Positions 1 to 8,166 of a stretch of DNA of 57,997 bases are shown here, one piece after another. The DNA comes from Pseudoflavonifractor intestinihominis. Its GTDB lineage: Bacteria > Bacillota > Clostridia > Oscillospirales > Oscillospiraceae. The notes below the pieces were generated by a model. The model was not told the DNA's origin, did no database searches, and was given only the letters and a program-made list of their open reading frames with translations. Positions within the stretch are counted from its first letter, which is position 1, and each line of letters begins with the position of its first letter. The stretch is taken from positions 1-57,997 of the forward strand of contig NZ_JBBMFK010000025.1 of assembly GCF_040096055.1 (NCBI RefSeq), in the 5' to 3' direction. The position numbers and the translations under genes were made by a program.

Positions 1-24
1 TAGCTGTACAATCTTTTCAGGCAT
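1..24 (-). CDS. 5' end of a gene cut by the window edge (possibly an IS256-type transposase)
   Basis: Only eight codons are inside the window, reading MPEKIVQL on the minus strand from an ATG at 24. A good ribosome binding site (AAAGGAG) lies a few bases upstream, so a real start is likely. The N-terminus resembles the opening of some IS256/Mutator-family transposases of gut Clostridia (from memory, an N-terminus of the type xEKIVQLNEEV), but eight residues cannot prove a family. The 170 bases between this start and the ssrA terminator hold no other gene. Confidence 0.4.
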
Positions 25-194
25 GGTTTGCTGTCTCCTTTCAGAATGGTGTGTCGCGACTTCATTCTACCAGAGATCTGCAAACCATGTCTCTTTTTCT
101 TTTTGCGAAACTTATTCTACCTTATCTAATACAATCTTTATTATTTAGACAATGAATGCAAATCACAAAAACCGCAATCCATTGGGGACCAATG

Positions 195-234
195 AAAAAA
201 CCGCTATCCATTGTTGCTCAATGGATAGCGGTTT
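195..234 (-). terminator. Intrinsic terminator of ssrA
   Basis: A perfect 16-bp inverted repeat (arms 198-213 and 219-234, loop of 5) begins at the CCA end of the tmRNA on the minus strand and is followed by a run of six T (plus-strand A at 195-200). This is a textbook rho-independent terminator. Confidence 0.9.
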
Positions 235-579
235 GGTGGAGGCGAGGGGAGTCGAACCCCTGTCCGAAAACGCTTCAACGGGAACTTCTCCGGGCGCAGA
301 CGGTTATTTACATTCCCTTACCCAGGCGTGAGCCGTCACACTCAGGGGCTTGGTAGCTTCATTGTTCATGGTGCGCTCAAAGCTTTGCGCACTCACGTGC
401 ACCACTCGTCGACGCCCAATCCCGGACCGTGGTCCTTCCAGGTTGGACGGCCGCGTTAAGCCGCGGCGAGAACTACGTTGTCGTCGTTCTTTAATTTATA
501 AGTTGCCCGTTTTAAGGTGGTCAGGCGCCACCGCCCGCTATTCCCGCCTCTACGTCCCCGTCGAAACCAGTACGCCCCC
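234..579 (-). ncRNA. ssrA: Transfer-messenger RNA (tmRNA)
   Basis: tmRNA rescues stalled ribosomes together with SmpB, acting as an alanyl-tRNA and then as an mRNA for a degradation tag. The 5' end GGGGGCG pairs over 7 bp with CGCCTCC ahead of the 3' ACCA. The T-arm (GGTTCGACTCC type) lies at the 3' end, and the 5' tRNA-like part has the usual TGGTTTCGACGGGG sequence. The tag reading frame is at 456-491 on the minus strand and ends NDDNVVLAAA followed by TAA; Lys-Asn precedes it, so the exact resume codon is uncertain. The length of 346 nt is typical. Its partner smpB lies about 0.8 kb upstream, with a cyclophilin gene between them. Confidence 0.95.
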
Positions 580-588
580 GCGTCGTCG

Positions 589-680
589 GAGCAAGCTCCA
601 TATCACTCGCTTCGCCGTATACGGCAAAGCTTGCTCATTGCGCTGCTCCTCCGCTCCGGACGACCCCGCTTCGCTGGGCT
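589..680. repeat. Hairpin-rich segment next to ssrA
   Basis: Two inverted repeats lie just upstream of the tmRNA 5' end. GAGCAAGCT at 589-597 pairs with AGCTTGCTC at 628-636 and encloses the palindrome CCGTATACGG. A second pair, TCCGGAC/GTCCGGA, spans about 655-690. No reading frame is convincing here. It could be part of the ssrA promoter region or the remains of a small hairpin element. Nothing else is seen between 637 and 800. Confidence 0.35.
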
Positions 681-800
681 TTGTCCGGATTGGGAAAACG
701 GTACGATCATCCTCTTATGGGGAAAAGGGAGAAAGCTAAAAACAACGACAATTGCTCTTCATGTCTTCTCACCCGCCGGTGGGGGAAAGAGAATATTTCA

Positions 801-826
801 TCCGGCGGGGCGGGTGCCCCGCCGGA
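801..826 (-). terminator. Hairpin downstream of the cyclophilin gene
   Basis: An 11-bp perfect inverted repeat (TCCGGCGGGGC with its complement, 4-base loop) lies 18 bases past the cyclophilin stop. On the minus strand it is followed by AT-rich sequence with only short T runs, so it is a moderate terminator. Confidence 0.65.
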
Positions 827-843
827 GTGAAAACAATGGGAAA

Positions 844-1368
844 TCAGATCTTCTCAGGGGCGGGATAGTCCACACCGAAGGTCTCCACGGTCACGGACTT
901 CATCCGCTGATCCTTGCGGGGACGGTCGGTACGCACGTCACGGTCGGCGTAGACAATGGCGTCGGCCACGTCCATGCCCTCGATGACCTTGCCGAAGGCG
1001 GCGTAGTCCCCATCCAGGTGGGGAGCCTTCTCCACCATGATGAAGAACTGGCTGCCGGCGGAGTTGGGGTGCATGGCGCGGGCCATGGACAGCACGCCGC
1101 GGTCATGCTTCAGGTCGTTCTTCACGCCGTTGCGGGCAAACTCGCCCTTGATGGTGTACCCCGGGCCGCCCATGCCGGTGCCGTCGGGGCAGCCGCCCTG
1201 GATCATGAAGCCGGGGATGACGCGGTGGAAAATCAGGCCGTTATAAAAGCCGGACTTCACCAGGCTGATGAAGTTGTTGACCGTATTGGGGGCCACGTCG
1301 GGATAGAGCTCGGCGACCATCTTGCCGCCGTCCTCCATCTCAATGGTGACCAGAGGATTCTGAGCCAT
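844..1368 (-). CDS. Peptidyl-prolyl cis-trans isomerase, cyclophilin type
   Basis: This protein of 174 residues catalyses cis-trans isomerisation of proline peptide bonds. Seen in the sequence are the cyclophilin core motifs FHRVIPGFMIQGG, GTGMGGPGYTIKGEF, the MARAMHPNSAGSQFFI stretch and a C-terminal FGKVIEGMDV segment. There is no signal peptide, so it is cytoplasmic. The start is MAQNPLV at 1368, because the AGGAGA site ends nine bases before it; the in-frame ATG three codons upstream overlaps that site. It lies between ssrA and smpB in the same orientation and may share transcripts with smpB (37-base gap). Confidence 0.93.
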   Translation of the reverse strand: MAQNPLVTIEMEDGGKMVAELYPDVAPNTVNNFISLVKSGFYNGLIFHRVIPGFMIQGGCPDGTGMGGPGYTIKGEFARNGVKNDLKHDRGVLSMARAMHPNSAGSQFFIMVEKAPHLDGDYAAFGKVIEGMDVADAIVYADRDVRTDRPRKDQRMKSVTVETFGVDYPAPEKI

Positions 1369-1405
1369 TGGGAACATCTCCTTTCCGTTATGGAAGCAAA
1401 TTATC

Positions 1406-1873
1406 TCAGTAGCCGCCCCGGGACTTCATGGCCCGGTCCATCTCGCGCTTGGCGTCCTTGGCGGCGGCGGCATCCCGCTTGTCATAGAGCTTCTTGCCCT
1501 TGGCAAGCCCCACCTCCACCTTCACCCGCGCGTTGCGGAAGTAGAGGGAGAGGGGAATGAGAGAGTAGCCGTCCACTTTGGTCTTCTGAAACAGGCGGAG
1601 AATCTCCCGCTTGTGCATCAGCAGACGGCGGGTACGGCGGGGGTCCTTGTTGAAAATATTGCCCTGCTCATAGGGGGAGATGTGCATCCCCACCACGGAC
1701 AGCTCCCCGTCCTTGACGATACAGAAGGCGTCCTTCAGGTTCACGTTGCCCTGGCGGACCGACTTGACCTCCGTGCCGCAGAGCTCAATGCCTGCCTCGT
1801 ACTTATCCTCAATAAAATAGTCGTGGTAGGCCTTGGGGTTCTTGGAGATAATCTTAATACCCTTCTGGTCCAT
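1406..1873 (-). CDS. smpB: SsrA-binding protein SmpB
   Basis: SmpB binds the tRNA-like domain of tmRNA and is required for trans-translation. The 155-residue product has the family hallmarks: a KAYHDYFIEDKYEAGIELCGTEVKS stretch near residue 15, GNVNLKDAFC, the HISPYEQGN motif, RTRRLLMHKREI, and the basic C-terminal tail with KLYDKRDA. The start at 1873 is preceded by GGAGGTGCGTCCC. It is transcribed toward ssrA, so both partners of the rescue system are clustered. An extended -10 promoter lies upstream at 1945-1955. Confidence 0.97.
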   Translation of the reverse strand: MDQKGIKIISKNPKAYHDYFIEDKYEAGIELCGTEVKSVRQGNVNLKDAFCIVKDGELSVVGMHISPYEQGNIFNKDPRRTRRLLMHKREILRLFQKTKVDGYSLIPLSLYFRNARVKVEVGLAKGKKLYDKRDAAAAKDAKREMDRAMKSRGGY

Positions 1874-1944
1874 GGGACGCACCTCCTTCCGGGCGGGTAT
1901 GGCGGTGTGCGCCGGAAAGACGGCACAAATACCACTGTGAAAGT

Positions 1945-1955
1945 ATTATACCATA
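1945..1955 (-). promoter_or_regulatory. Extended -10 promoter for smpB
   Basis: On the minus strand TATGGTATAAT contains a perfect -10 TATAAT with a TG dinucleotide one base upstream. A TTGACA seven bases further upstream is too close to act as the matching -35. The promoter would give a leader of about 65 nt before smpB. Confidence 0.6.
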
Positions 1956-1967
1956 TCTGTCAAGGGC

Positions 1968-2465
1968 TCAGACAGGGGGAAAATGGCGCAGCAGTACGGC
2001 GGGGGCGTCCCGGTCCAGAATGGCGCGGCCATGCTCGGCCAGCCGGGCATCCGGATGGGTGCCCGCGTCCTCGGTGCGGCCGAACTCCGACAGGCAGGCC
2101 GCCATGCCCCGCTCGCCGCCGGGGAGAGAGAGCCAGAAGCGGCCGTCCAGCCAGGCCAGAGCGCTGTCCTGGCACAGGGCGGGCAGCGCCCGGACGGCGG
2201 CGAGCAGCTCCTCAAAGCCGGCGAAGGAGAACCACTGCCGGGGCGGCGGCGCCACCCGGGCAAAAACCAGCACGCCGCAGGCCTCCGGGTAGGCCTCGAT
2301 CTCGATGGGCCCCTCCAGGGGCATGCCCTCCCGGGCAAAGGCGGCCCGGGCCAGCTCCAGCGCCCCCTCCAGGGTGAGCTGGGAAGGCGTGAGCCCCCGC
2401 TCCTTCAAGTCCGCCGCAGTGATGTACAGCACCGCGCTGCCTGCGCCGATGGGTTGGATGGTCAT
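1968..2465 (-). CDS. MecA-like adaptor protein
   Basis: The 165-residue product begins MTIQPIGAGSAVLYITAADL, followed by KERGLTPSQL, which matches the pattern of the MecA/YpbH adaptor N-terminus (short strand, then a D-[LI]-x-ERG-[LF] segment). A second domain from about residue 75 contains FSFAGFEELLAAVRAL and LAWLDGRFWLSL, like the MecA C-terminal domain that contacts the ClpC chaperone. MecA proteins deliver substrates to ClpCP and repress competence in Bacillus. It is shorter than B. subtilis MecA (about 218 aa), lacking most of the acidic linker. The start at 2465 has GGAGG eight bases upstream. The family call rests on pattern recognition. Confidence 0.6.
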   Translation of the reverse strand: MTIQPIGAGSAVLYITAADLKERGLTPSQLTLEGALELARAAFAREGMPLEGPIEIEAYPEACGVLVFARVAPPPRQWFSFAGFEELLAAVRALPALCQDSALAWLDGRFWLSLPGGERGMAACLSEFGRTEDAGTHPDARLAEHGRAILDRDAPAVLLRHFPPV

Positions 2466-2618
2466 AGTAGAGACCTCCTTGCTCTGAACAGAAAATGGGC
2501 CCCGAAGCGGGCCGTATGACATGGCTACCATTATAGCGGCCGCCCCGGAGGGTGAACAGCTGTAATGATTGGGGGAACTGGAAGAAGCGTCTCCGGGGTA
2601 GCGCGGAAATGGGGATTA

Positions 2619-2627
2619 TGCTATAAT
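2619..2627 (+). promoter_or_regulatory. Extended -10 promoter for the Nudix gene
   Basis: TGCTATAAT is a perfect TATAAT with the TG extension. No good -35 lies 17 bases upstream. It lies about 90 bases before the Nudix start codon and divergent from the MecA-like gene. Confidence 0.6.
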
Positions 2628-2714
2628 GTCATAATAGCAACAAACAGAAACGGAGCGCGTTATCTGCGGCAAGACCGGATGAATCCATATTTTGACAAAT
2701 GGGGCGGTTTAGAG

Positions 2715-3251
2715 ATGGAACTGACAGAAAAAACACTGGAGAGCCGGGAAATCTTCCGGGGACGCATCGTGACCCTCAAGGTGGATAAGATCGAGCTGCC
2801 TGACGGGCATCAGTCGGGCAGGGAAGTGGTGGAGCACCCCGGCGGCGTGGCCGTGCTCCCCCTGGACGACCAGGATATGGTGACCCTGGTGCGGCAGTAC
2901 CGCTACCCCTTCGCCAAGGTGATCACCGAGCTGCCCGCCGGTAAGCTGGACGGAGACGAGGACCACAGGGTGGCCGCCCTCCGGGAGCTGAGCGAGGAGG
3001 TGGGCCTGGAGCCCCAAGAGCTGACCTACATGGGCTGCCTCTACGCCTCCCCCGGATTCTGCACCGAGGTGCTCCACATGTACCTGGCCCGGGGCCTGAA
3101 GCAGGGCGCCTGCCACCCCGACGAGGGGGAGTTCCTAGAGCGGATCAAGGTGCCCTTCGACCAGCTGGTGGAGCAGGTCATGAACAACGAGATCTCCGAC
3201 GCCAAGACCGTGGCGGCGGTGCTGAAAGCAAAGGTGCTGTTGGGGCGGTGA
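2715..3251 (+). CDS. nudF: ADP-ribose pyrophosphatase, Nudix family
   Basis: This 178-residue hydrolase probably splits ADP-ribose into AMP and ribose 5-phosphate, as NudF proteins do. The complete Nudix box (G-x5-E-x7-REL-x-EE-x-GL) starts at the GKLDGDED segment near residue 77. It is preceded by the NudF-typical VRQYRYPFAKVITELPAG and followed by YASPGFCTEVLHMYLA. The start at 2715 gives the usual N-terminus (MELTEKTLESREIFRGRIV), although its ribosome binding site is weak; an upstream ATG at 2679 cannot be excluded. It is followed 26 bases later by walR and may be cotranscribed with it. Confidence 0.9.
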   Translation: MELTEKTLESREIFRGRIVTLKVDKIELPDGHQSGREVVEHPGGVAVLPLDDQDMVTLVRQYRYPFAKVITELPAGKLDGDEDHRVAALRELSEEVGLEPQELTYMGCLYASPGFCTEVLHMYLARGLKQGACHPDEGEFLERIKVPFDQLVEQVMNNEISDAKTVAAVLKAKVLLGR

Positions 3252-3277
3252 GCGGCCGTCCTGTAGAGGAGGCAGTC

Positions 3278-3982
3278 ATGAACAAGCGCATTCTCATTGT
3301 GGAAGACGAGAAAAATATTGTGGACATCCTCAGCTTCAACCTGGGCCGGGAGGGTTACGAGACCATAGAGGCCTACGACGGTCAGACCGGGCTCCAGCTG
3401 GCCTTGGAGCAGGACCCGGACCTGGTGCTGCTGGACCTGATGCTCCCCAAGATGAACGGCTTTGACGTGTGCCGCAGCCTCCGGGCTCAGGGAAAAAGCA
3501 CGCCGGTGATCATGCTCACCGCCCGGGAAGAGGAGAACGACAAGGTCCTGGGCCTGGAGCTGGGCGCAGACGACTACATCACCAAGCCCTTCTCCATGCG
3601 GGAGTTGCTGGCGCGGGTGAAGGCCAACATCCGCCGCCGGGAGATGTCCGGCGGCCCATCCGCAGCTCCCCTGAGCACCAACAGGTTGGAGGCCGGGCGC
3701 ATTTCCGTGGACCAGGATCTGATGGTGGCCTACAAGGACGGACGCCCCCTGGACCTGACCCAGCGGGAGTATGAGTTACTGCGGTTTTTGGCCGCCCGGC
3801 CGGGAAAGGTGTTCTCCCGGGAGGCCTTGATGGAAAACGTGTGGAACTACGAGGGGTATGTGGGCGACGTCCGGGCCGTGGACGTGGCCATCCGCCGCCT
3901 GCGCGAAAAAGTGGAGGACGACCCGGCACAGCCGCAGATCATCGTGACGAGACGGGGCCAGGGGTACCTGCTCAACCCGTAG
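3278..3982 (+). CDS. walR: DNA-binding response regulator, OmpR/PhoP family (WalR-like)
   Basis: The 234-residue protein has a receiver domain (phosphorylation Asp53 in LVLLDLMLP, Lys103 in ITKPF, acidic EDE near residue 9) and a C-terminal winged helix with LTQREYELLRFLAARPG and TRRGQGYLL. The gene order walR-walK-yycH-yycI supports the WalR assignment: the master regulator of cell-wall hydrolases in Firmicutes. The start at 3278 is preceded by GAGGAGGCAGTC. The sequence alone would equally fit PhoP; context decides the call. WalR homologues are often essential. Confidence 0.85.
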   Translation: MNKRILIVEDEKNIVDILSFNLGREGYETIEAYDGQTGLQLALEQDPDLVLLDLMLPKMNGFDVCRSLRAQGKSTPVIMLTAREEENDKVLGLELGADDYITKPFSMRELLARVKANIRRREMSGGPSAAPLSTNRLEAGRISVDQDLMVAYKDGRPLDLTQREYELLRFLAARPGKVFSREALMENVWNYEGYVGDVRAVDVAIRRLREKVEDDPAQPQIIVTRRGQGYLLNP

Positions 3983-4054
3983 AGAAAGTCCGGATTTTTA
4001 AGTGCAGAGAATCCATAAGACAGTTTTGAGAAGCCGTCAGGAGGTGAGGACGCC

Positions 4055-5842
4055 GTGTTCAGAAGCCTGCATATGAAGCTGGTACTCATTATGGTGCTGC
4101 TCATCGTGTCGCTGATGACCGTGGTGGGGGCGTTTCTGGTCAACTCGGTGTCCGCCTTCTACCTGACAGAGTTCTACGACCAGATGCACACCGTGTTCCG
4201 CTCCGACAACGAGACCCTGGCCCGGGATCTACAGGCCGAGGCCGGAGAGGGCCAGAGCGACGTGGACGTGATCCAGGACGTGCTCAAGAGCTACATCGGC
4301 GCCCTGGGTATTGACAACCGCCACCGCAACTACTTTATCCTGGACGGCGCCACCGGCAAGTGCCTGGCCGCCTCCGACGAGGAGAAGGGCGCCAATCTGC
4401 GCATCACCCCCAACATCACCGCCGCCATCCAGAACCAGGAGGGGGACATGAAGGATGTGTCCGCCGACTACATGGACGTGGCCGTGCCCATCCAGCGGGG
4501 AGAGAACCGGTACATCATCTATATCCTGGACGACCGGACCACGGTCCAGAACCTGAACACCCAGCTCTTTCAGCTGATCCTGGAGGCCCTGGCCTTTGGC
4601 CTGATTATCTCCATCCTGCTGTCCTTCCTCCTGTCCAAGACCATGATCACCCCCATCGAGCGGCTGACCACAGGCGCCGAACGGGTGGCAAAGGGGGACT
4701 TCTCCCACAAGATCGAGGTGGCGTCCAAGGACGAGATCGGCGTGCTCACCGGCACCTTCAACAACATGGCCCGGCAGCTGCGGGACACCATCCGGGAGGC
4801 GGAGAACGAGCGCAACAAGCTGGGCACCCTCTTCCTCCACATGACCGACGGCGTGGTGGCCTTCTCCCGGGACGGGGCGGTCATCCAGTGCAACCCCGCC
4901 GCCGAGCGGATGCTCCGCCGGACCATCCCCGTGGGGGGCGACGAGGTGACCTATGACACCCTGTTCGGCGACATCGCCGCCCTGCCCTCCGTGCTGGCTG
5001 TGGAGCAGCCCGGCTATCTGGACGGCGAGCGGGAGATCGACGGCACCATCCTGGAGCTGCTGCTGGCCCCCTTCTCCAGCGAGAGCGCCGGCGGCGTCAT
5101 GGTGGTGATCCACGACGTCACCGAGCAGCGCAAGACCGAGGAGATGCGCCGGGAGTTCGTGGCCAATGTGTCCCACGAACTGCGCACCCCCCTGACCAAC
5201 ATCCGCAGCTACGCCGAGACCCTGGTGGACAACGCCGGCGAGCTGCCCCCCAACACAGAGAAAAACTTCCTGGGCGTCATCCTCAACGAGTCCGACCGGA
5301 TGACCCACATTGTCCAGGATCTGCTCACCCTGTCCCGGTTCGACTCGGGCCACAGCGAGCTCAAGCTGGCCCCCTTCTCCTTCGAGCAGGCCATCCGGGA
5401 CGTGTACAACGCCGTGCTGCTGGACGCCCAGCGCCACGGCCACACCCTTCGGCTGGAGATCGAGGAGAACCTGCCCAACATCATCGGGGACCGGGAGCGC
5501 ATTCTCCAGGTGATGATGAACGTGGTGTCCAACGCCATCAAGTATACCCCCGACGGCGGCAGCATCCGTATCTCCGCCGGCCGGCTGAGAGAGCGGGTGT
5601 GGATGGAGGTGGAGGACAACGGCATCGGTATCCCAGCCGCCGACCGGCCCCGCATCTTTGAACGGTTCTACCGGGTGGACAAGGCCCGGTCCCGGGAGTC
5701 CGGCGGCACCGGCCTGGGACTCTCCATCGCAAAGGAGATCATCGACCGGCATGAGGGCGTGATCCGGCTGGTGGACAAGGATACCCCCGGCCTGATCGTC
5801 CGGGTGGAGCTGAAGATTGAGGGACCTTGCCATGGAGCGTAG
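4055..5842 (+). CDS. walK: Sensor histidine kinase WalK-like
   Basis: The 595-residue membrane kinase has a first transmembrane helix near residues 9-30, an extracytoplasmic domain of about 140 residues, a second helix near 172-197, a HAMP domain, a PAS-like domain (NKLGTLFLHMTDGVVAFSRDG) and the HisKA domain with His374 in SHELRTPLTNI. The ATPase domain follows, with NVVSNAIKYTP, VEDNGIGIP and GGTGLGLSIAKEI. It should phosphorylate the response regulator encoded just upstream. GTG start at 4055 behind GGAGG; an ATG six codons later is an alternative. Its 3' end overlaps the yycH-like gene by 11 bases, suggesting translational coupling. Confidence 0.88.
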   Translation: MFRSLHMKLVLIMVLLIVSLMTVVGAFLVNSVSAFYLTEFYDQMHTVFRSDNETLARDLQAEAGEGQSDVDVIQDVLKSYIGALGIDNRHRNYFILDGATGKCLAASDEEKGANLRITPNITAAIQNQEGDMKDVSADYMDVAVPIQRGENRYIIYILDDRTTVQNLNTQLFQLILEALAFGLIISILLSFLLSKTMITPIERLTTGAERVAKGDFSHKIEVASKDEIGVLTGTFNNMARQLRDTIREAENERNKLGTLFLHMTDGVVAFSRDGAVIQCNPAAERMLRRTIPVGGDEVTYDTLFGDIAALPSVLAVEQPGYLDGEREIDGTILELLLAPFSSESAGGVMVVIHDVTEQRKTEEMRREFVANVSHELRTPLTNIRSYAETLVDNAGELPPNTEKNFLGVILNESDRMTHIVQDLLTLSRFDSGHSELKLAPFSFEQAIRDVYNAVLLDAQRHGHTLRLEIEENLPNIIGDRERILQVMMNVVSNAIKYTPDGGSIRISAGRLRERVWMEVEDNGIGIPAADRPRIFERFYRVDKARSRESGGTGLGLSIAKEIIDRHEGVIRLVDKDTPGLIVRVELKIEGPCHGA

Positions 5843-7175
5843 AAAAAAACGCAGACGCCTGCTGGAGCTTGTCAAGGACGTGCTCATCGTCCTGCTGGCC
5901 CTGTCCGCCGTGTACCTCACCATGCGCACCCAGATCGGCGGGCTGGCGGGCTGGAACGGCAGCTGGCTCAACAGGCTGTTCAACGGAAAGACCGTGAGTC
6001 TGCTTCCCACCGTCAGCGAAGAGACGGAGGAAAACATGCAGCTCCGGCCGGTGCGCATGTCGGTCCAGCTGGGCAGCGGCGGCCGGTACGGCGTGCAGTA
6101 CGACCAGACCGCCGTGGACGCCCTCTTTGACGCCACCGCCAGCCTGCTGGGCGACGCCCTGGGCAGTGCCCAGAGACCGGTCCAGGTCACCGAGGGCGCC
6201 TGGCGGGAGGCCCTCTCCGACGCATGGGGCATCTACTTCGACTTCCGGGGCACCGTGCCCCTGACCGTGCTCTCCGCATCCCTGTCCGGCGCTGTCAATC
6301 AGGCCCTGCCTGAGGCGGACGTCCGGCGGCTCCTGCTGGCCGAGGAGGAGGGGGCCGTGCGCCTGTATTATAGTAATGAGAGCACCGGCCTGTACTATGC
6401 CTGCGACACCGCCGAGGCACTCCGGGGCCACGTCCAGACCGCCGCCGCGGTCTACAGCCCCAACGGCACCGTGTTCGCCTATGAGACCAGCTACTCCGAG
6501 CTGGCCCCCTATGTAATGGTGGCCGCCACCCAGGTCAGCCCCAAGGTGTACCACGCGGCCAACCCGGTGGCCCAGATGAGCGAGAGCGACCGGGAGGAGA
6601 TGATGGAGGCCCTGGGCTTCCACCCCCAGTCCAACAACAGCTACCGCAGCGGCGACCGGCTGATCGTCAACGAGTGGCCCGACCGGCTGAGCATCCTGGA
6701 CGACGGCCACGTGCGCTATGAGACCTCTGTCTCCAACGAGCCCAAGTACCCCGTGGGCACACCGGGGGAGCCGGTGGACGCGGCGGCAGTGGCCCAGGCT
6801 ACCTGGCCCCTGGCCGAACAGACCATAGGACAGTCCTGCGGCGCGGCCAGACTCTACCTCATTGGCGTGGTGCAGATGAGCGAGGACGAGTGGATGGCGG
6901 ATTACGGCTACTGCCTCAACGGCGCAGGCGTGGAGCTGGGCGCAGACGGCTATGCCGCCCGCTTCATCATCCAGAACGGACAGATCACCGAGTTTGAGCT
7001 CTTCTTCCGCAGTTACACCGACACGGGCGAGCAGTCCATCGTGCTGCCCGAGGCCCAGGCCGCCGCCGCCATGTCCGCTCAGAGGGTACAGGGCAGCGAA
7101 CTGCTGCTGGCCTATGAGGACAACGGCGCTGCCGAGCTGCTGAAAGCGGAGTGGATCGCCATACAGACCCCGTGA
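5832..7175 (+). CDS. yycH: YycH-like regulator of the WalRK system
   Basis: The 447-residue protein has a short basic N-terminus, one transmembrane helix (about residues 14-30, LVKDVLIVLLALSAVYLTM) and a large extracytoplasmic domain. This is the layout of YycH, which in B. subtilis forms a complex with YycI and restrains WalK through membrane contacts. Length (about 455 aa in Bacillus) and position right after walK fit. Sequence identity to Bacillus YycH is not obvious by eye, so the call relies on layout and synteny. The ATG at 5832 has GAGGGA seven bases upstream, inside walK. Confidence 0.72.
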   Translation: MERRKKRRRLLELVKDVLIVLLALSAVYLTMRTQIGGLAGWNGSWLNRLFNGKTVSLLPTVSEETEENMQLRPVRMSVQLGSGGRYGVQYDQTAVDALFDATASLLGDALGSAQRPVQVTEGAWREALSDAWGIYFDFRGTVPLTVLSASLSGAVNQALPEADVRRLLLAEEEGAVRLYYSNESTGLYYACDTAEALRGHVQTAAAVYSPNGTVFAYETSYSELAPYVMVAATQVSPKVYHAANPVAQMSESDREEMMEALGFHPQSNNSYRSGDRLIVNEWPDRLSILDDGHVRYETSVSNEPKYPVGTPGEPVDAAAVAQATWPLAEQTIGQSCGAARLYLIGVVQMSEDEWMADYGYCLNGAGVELGADGYAARFIIQNGQITEFELFFRSYTDTGEQSIVLPEAQAAAAMSAQRVQGSELLLAYEDNGAAELLKAEWIAIQTP

Positions 7176-7191
7176 AATGAGGTGAGCCGCC

Positions 7192-8016
7192 TTGGAGTGG
7201 TCTAAAATCAAGAACATCATCCTGCTCATGCTCCTGGCGGTGAATCTGTTCCTGCTGGTGCTGGTGGCGGATCAGGAGCGGAAATCCGCCGCCTACCAGG
7301 AGGAGGCCCGCACCGGCGCGGTGGAAATCCTGGAGAAGGCCAACATCCACATGGACCCGGAGAATCTGCCGCCCGAGCGCGACCTCCACACCATGTCCGT
7401 GGAACGGGACAGGACCATGGAGGACGCCATGGCCCAGGCCCTGCTGGGCGAGACCAGCAAGTCGGGCGACCTTGGCCCGGTCACTTACTCCGGCAGCCGG
7501 GGAGAGGGGCAGTTCCTCAGCGACGGCAAGTTCTCCTTTACCTTCGCGGGAGAGGGACTGCCGGCCGGACAGGAGGACCCGGAAGTACACGGACAGAAAC
7601 TGCTGGAGCAGGCCGGCTATGAGTGCCAGGTGCAGAACGTCCGGCAGCAGGAGGACGGGACCACCGTGGTGACGGTGCAGCAGCTGTGGGACGGGGACCC
7701 CGTGTTCAACAGCACGTCAGACCTGACCTATGAGAACGGCAGCCTGCGGAGCATCCGTGGCCAGCGGCTTATGGGGACCCCTGAGCCGAAAGCCGGCACG
7801 GAGCCGCTGGACGTGGCCACCATCCTGCTCCGCTTCCTCAGCGGCGTCCAGGACGGCGGCTATGTGTGCAGCGAGATCGTGGGCATGACGGCCGGATACG
7901 AGGTTACCCTGTCCAGCACCGGCAGCGCCGCCCTGGAGCCGGTATGGCTGATTATCACCAACACCGTCTCCTTCTATGTGGACGGGACCGACGGAACCGT
8001 CCGGCAGGCGGAATAA
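7192..8016 (+). CDS. yycI: YycI-like regulator of the WalRK system
   Basis: The 274-residue protein starts with the signature-like MEWSKIKNIILLMLLAVNLF, a single N-terminal membrane helix, then an extracellular domain. YycI proteins begin in the same way ([MD]WSKIK-type) and pair with YycH to control WalK. The start is a TTG at 7192 with GAGGTGA upstream. Last gene of the walRK unit; a strong bidirectional terminator follows directly. In many Firmicutes walJ would come next; here it is at 20672. Confidence 0.78.
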   Translation: MEWSKIKNIILLMLLAVNLFLLVLVADQERKSAAYQEEARTGAVEILEKANIHMDPENLPPERDLHTMSVERDRTMEDAMAQALLGETSKSGDLGPVTYSGSRGEGQFLSDGKFSFTFAGEGLPAGQEDPEVHGQKLLEQAGYECQVQNVRQQEDGTTVVTVQQLWDGDPVFNSTSDLTYENGSLRSIRGQRLMGTPEPKAGTEPLDVATILLRFLSGVQDGGYVCSEIVGMTAGYEVTLSSTGSAALEPVWLIITNTVSFYVDGTDGTVRQAE

Positions 8017-8061
8017 AAAAGGACGCCCTTTCCTATCACCAGGAAAAGGGCGTCCTTTTTT
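8015..8061. terminator. Bidirectional terminator after yycI
   Basis: A roughly 20-bp stem (AAAAAAGGACGCCC with its complement) has A and T runs on both sides, so it can stop transcription in either direction. It starts at the yycI stop codon. Confidence 0.9.
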
Positions 8062-8107
8062 AGAAACTGTGAAGATAGCGGGGAGAAACGGCGCAATATG
8101 ACGTAAA

Positions 8108-8138
8108 ACGGGGAGCTGGAAGAATTCCAGCTCCCCGT
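8108..8138 (-). terminator. Terminator of the large SLH protein gene
   Basis: A 13-bp perfect inverted repeat (ACGGGGAGCTGGA, 5-base loop) is followed on the minus strand by TTTTAC. It lies 28 bases past the stop codon of the SLH gene. Confidence 0.8.
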
Positions 8139-8166
8139 TCTGTCAGGTATCCATCGGATGCCGGCG

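Noticed and set aside
1950..1966. TTGACA seven bases from TATAAT upstream of smpB, as a full sigma-A promoter
   Set aside because: Spacing is far too short; only the extended -10 was kept.
4229..6232. Open frame of about 667 codons antisense to walK and yycH
   Set aside because: Same reason: mirror of GC-rich coding sequence, with no recognisable domain and overlap of two supported genes.
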